DNA of 8,375 nt, taken from contig JAADDM010000150.1 in assembly GCA_013153955.1 (NCBI GenBank), positions 1-8,375 on the forward strand, written 5' to 3'. The notes under the pieces were generated by a model that ran no database searches, had not been told where the DNA came from, and saw only the letters and a list, made by a program, of their open reading frames with translations. This DNA comes from Gammaproteobacteria bacterium. Its GTDB lineage: Bacteria > Pseudomonadota > Gammaproteobacteria > Thiomicrospirales > Thiomicrospiraceae. How positions within the stretch are numbered: position 1 is the stretch's first letter; every line of letters starts with the position of its first letter. Both the position numbers and the translations under genes were made by a program. This document shows, one piece after another, positions 6,693 through 8,375 of the stretch.

Positions 6693-7688
6693 TTAAACCA
6701 TCTGATTATAAGTTTTGAGGTCATCGATAGACAAAAACTCTGGATTACGACCCGAACAGTAAGCAAACCCTTGTTGAACGGGTTTACCCTGTTCATTCAA
6801 GCGAGTTGTTTCATAATCATTACCTCTTTGCGTAAAGGTAATGGTCGGGGTAATGACATAAAAATCACTAAATTCGATGGTGTGCATAGAGTCATCTTCT
6901 GGGCACATAATCTCATGCAGTTTTTCACCTGGCCGAATCCCAATAATTTCCAACTCTGCGCCCGGCAGCATCGCCTCGGCTAAATCCGTGATTCGCATAG
7001 AAGGAATTTTAGGCACAAAAATTTCTCCACCATGCATTCTCTCAAAATTTTTCAAGACGAAGTCCACACCATCTTGCAAAGTAATCCAAAAGCGGGTCAT
7101 TCGTGTATCCGTAATCGGGAGTTTGGTCGCCCCTTCGGCAATTATCTTTTCAAAGAAAGGCACAACAGAGCCTCTTGAACCCACCACATTACCATAGCGT
7201 ACCACTGAAAATTTCGTGGGTAAGTCGCCGGCCATATTGTTTGCCGCCACAAAAAGTTTGTCTGAAGCAAGCTTGGTTGCCCCATACAGGTTAACGGGGT
7301 TAGCGGCTTTATCTGTTGAAAGTGCGATCACGCTTTTTACTTTATTCGCTAACGCAGCCTGAATGACATTCTCTGCCCCAATAATATTGGTTTTAATACA
7401 CTCCATCGGGTTATATTCCGCCACAGGAACATGCTTTAAAGCGGCGGCATGGATGACATAATCAATCCCAGCCATCGCCTGCTTTAAACGATCGGCATCC
7501 CTAACATCGCCTATAAAATAACGCATTTTGTCAGAAGAGAACTTTTGCTGCATCTCATACTGTTTTAATTCGTCACGCGAATAAATCACAATTTTTTTGG
7601 GGTTAAAACGATCTAATAAGGTTTGAACATACTTGTGGCCAAAAGAGCCCGTTCCGCCCGTAATGAGAATACTTTTATCATTGAACAT
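6693..7688 (-). CDS. pseB: PseB, UDP-N-acetylglucosamine 4,6-dehydratase (5-inverting)
   Basis: PseB starts the pathway, converting UDP-GlcNAc to UDP-2-acetamido-2,6-dideoxy-beta-L-arabino-hex-4-ulose by 4,6-dehydration with inversion at C5. The 331-residue extended SDR shows the NADP-binding ILITGGTGSFGHKY (7-20), YFIGDVRDADRL (57-68) and IHAAALKHVPVAEYNP (79-94). The catalytic set is D126 and K127 in LSTDKAANP and Y135 in LYGATKLASDK; the K-to-Y spacing of eight matches Helicobacter FlaA1 (D132/K133/Y141). IRPGEKLHEIM (251-261) is the usual C-terminal UDP-sugar-binding block. Length equals the family norm. TAAGGAT (7700-7694) lies five bases before ATG. The gene begins 42 bases after the lytic transglycosylase stop on the same strand. 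I saw no good promoter in that gap, so transcription starts either inside the upstream gene or further upstream. Confidence 0.96.
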   Translation of the reverse strand: MFNDKSILITGGTGSFGHKYVQTLLDRFNPKKIVIYSRDELKQYEMQQKFSSDKMRYFIGDVRDADRLKQAMAGIDYVIHAAALKHVPVAEYNPMECIKTNIIGAENVIQAALANKVKSVIALSTDKAANPVNLYGATKLASDKLFVAANNMAGDLPTKFSVVRYGNVVGSRGSVVPFFEKIIAEGATKLPITDTRMTRFWITLQDGVDFVLKNFERMHGGEIFVPKIPSMRITDLAEAMLPGAELEIIGIRPGEKLHEIMCPEDDSMHTIEFSDFYVITPTITFTQRGNDYETTRLNEQGKPVQQGFAYCSGRNPEFLSIDDLKTYNQMV

Positions 7689-7693
7689 GTTGA

Positions 7694-7700
7694 ATCCTTA
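7694..7700 (-). promoter_or_regulatory. Ribosome binding site of pseB
   Basis: TAAGGAT on the minus strand, five bases before the pseB ATG at 7688. It confirms the start of the first enzyme gene and is the clearest signal in the 42-base gap after the transglycosylase gene. Confidence 0.65.
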
Positions 7701-7730
7701 ATGAGAAAATTGATACATTCCAAAAAATGC

Positions 7731-8375
7731 TTATACGTTTAAACCCAATAAATCTCGATAGCGACTTTTCGCCTTAAGGACCTTGTCCAAATACAGGCGA
7801 GTTTCATTAGATTGATGCTGATACCTTAAGGTACGATAAACTTGTTTAGGGTGCAACTGATTCACTCTTAAAATTGCAACATCAGGCGTTTTACCAAACA
7901 ATTTAAGCGTTTTGGTAATCCCACCGTTATAGGATGAGATAGAGATCATCTCTTTATTTTTAGCATTTCTAACACCCTGAAGGTATTCGCGCTTTAGTAA
8001 GCTTAAATAGGCGGTGCCCATTCGAATATTGTTTTGTGCATCAAATAGCTCAGCACGGTTGGGCTGTCCATCTTTACCATCAATAAGTTCATAAACATCT
8101 CGGCCTGCTGATTCTGCTTTTAACTGCATTAAACCGAGCGCATTTGACTTACTTACCGCCTTTGAGTTAAAGCCACTCTCAACCTCCATAATGGCAAAAA
8201 TAAGATCCTCTGATACCCCATACTTCTGTGCATAATCCGCCACCCAGCTTTGATACTTTTCAACATGATGAGGCAGTTTATTTTCAACTAATGGAATGTG
8301 GACAACTAAGTATTTCAGGCTACCATCGATAATTTCTTCTGAATGATTCTTTAATAGATAGTCAGCATATTGACT
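7731..8375 (-). CDS. mltC: MltC-family membrane-bound lytic murein transglycosylase, C-terminal part (5' end outside window)
   Basis: The frame is open from the right edge to TAA at 7733-7731, giving 214 residues; a start at GTG 8243 would cut the conserved region, and the upstream codons remain protein-like. Fragment residues 32-53 (LVENKLPHHVEKY and on) match the linker that leads into the catalytic domain of MltC. The SLT domain then shows IMEVESGFN (62-70) with the probable catalytic Glu at 66, ALGLMQ (79-84), SAGRDVYEL (89-97), NNIRMGTAYLSLL (115-127) and SSYNGG (147-152). VYRTLRYQHQSNETRLYLDKVL is an MltC-like tail. Such enzymes cleave the MurNAc-GlcNAc bond with 1,6-anhydro product formation in the periplasm. 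E. coli MltC is an outer-membrane lipoprotein of about 359 residues, so a signal sequence and DUF3393-like domain should lie beyond the edge. A role with the Pse genes is not evident. Confidence 0.88.
   Translation of the reverse strand, partial: SQYADYLLKNHSEEIIDGSLKYLVVHIPLVENKLPHHVEKYQSWVADYAQKYGVSEDLIFAIMEVESGFNSKAVSKSNALGLMQLKAESAGRDVYELIDGKDGQPNRAELFDAQNNIRMGTAYLSLLKREYLQGVRNAKNKEMISISSYNGGITKTLKLFGKTPDVAILRVNQLHPKQVYRTLRYQHQSNETRLYLDKVLKAKSRYRDLLGLNV

Noticed and set aside
6771..7197. Two overlapping plus-strand ORFs opposite pseB
   Set aside because: Antisense to conserved PseB sequence, with cysteine/serine/isoleucine-rich shadow composition.
3192..7688. Legionaminic or N-acetylneuraminic acid pathway as an alternative reading
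   Set aside because: The PseB-type dehydratase with D126/K127/Y135, the PseG hydrolase with H24 and the PseH-type GNAT together define the Pse route; no NeuC-like epimerase is present.
1..8375. CRISPR array, tRNA, rRNA, insertion sequence or phage attachment site
   Set aside because: No spaced direct repeats, cloverleaf sequence, transposase frame or terminal inverted repeats were seen; nearly all of the window is coding.

Overview
This window is a single-strand block of nine genes, all transcribed on the minus strand, so the biological order runs from high coordinates to low. It encodes a complete pathway for the bacterial sialic-acid-like sugar pseudaminic acid (Pse), plus the proteins likely to modify and transfer it. 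Base composition is moderately AT-rich by eye. The MltC-type lytic transglycosylase and the style of the Pse proteins suggest a motile gammaproteobacterium; I cannot name the genus.

Layout in transcription order: (1) 8375-7731, the C-terminal part of an MltC-family lytic transglycosylase that enters from the right edge. (2) 7688-6693 pseB, 6679-5525 pseC, 5528-4836 pseF, 4843-3710 pseG, 3710-3192 pseH and 3177-2125 pseI, a tightly packed operon in which C/F, F/G and G/H overlap by 4, 8 and 1 bases. (3) 2070-1450, a pseudaminic-acid-associated SAM methyltransferase. (4) 1369 to the left edge, the first 456 codons of a motility accessory factor (Maf/DUF115) protein that starts at GTG and is cut by the window end.

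How the genes work together: PseB dehydrates and 5-epimerises UDP-GlcNAc. PseC aminates C4, PseH acetylates that amine, and PseG removes UDP. PseI condenses the free sugar with phosphoenolpyruvate to give Pse, and PseF activates it as CMP-Pse. No step is missing, and gene order differs from reaction order. The methylase probably methylates Pse or a Pse intermediate or product. The Maf protein is the likely transferase that places Pse on flagellin. No flagellin or flagellar gene lies inside the window, so a surface-polysaccharide destination remains possible.

There is no gene-free stretch over 300 bases; the largest gap is 80 bases (1370-1449). I saw no tRNA, rRNA, CRISPR, insertion sequence, convincing promoter or convincing terminator. 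The locus is a recognisable known system. The points worth a second look are the uncharacterised methylase, the Maf protein, a corrected pseI start, the transglycosylase next door, and a small protein-like remnant between the last two genes.
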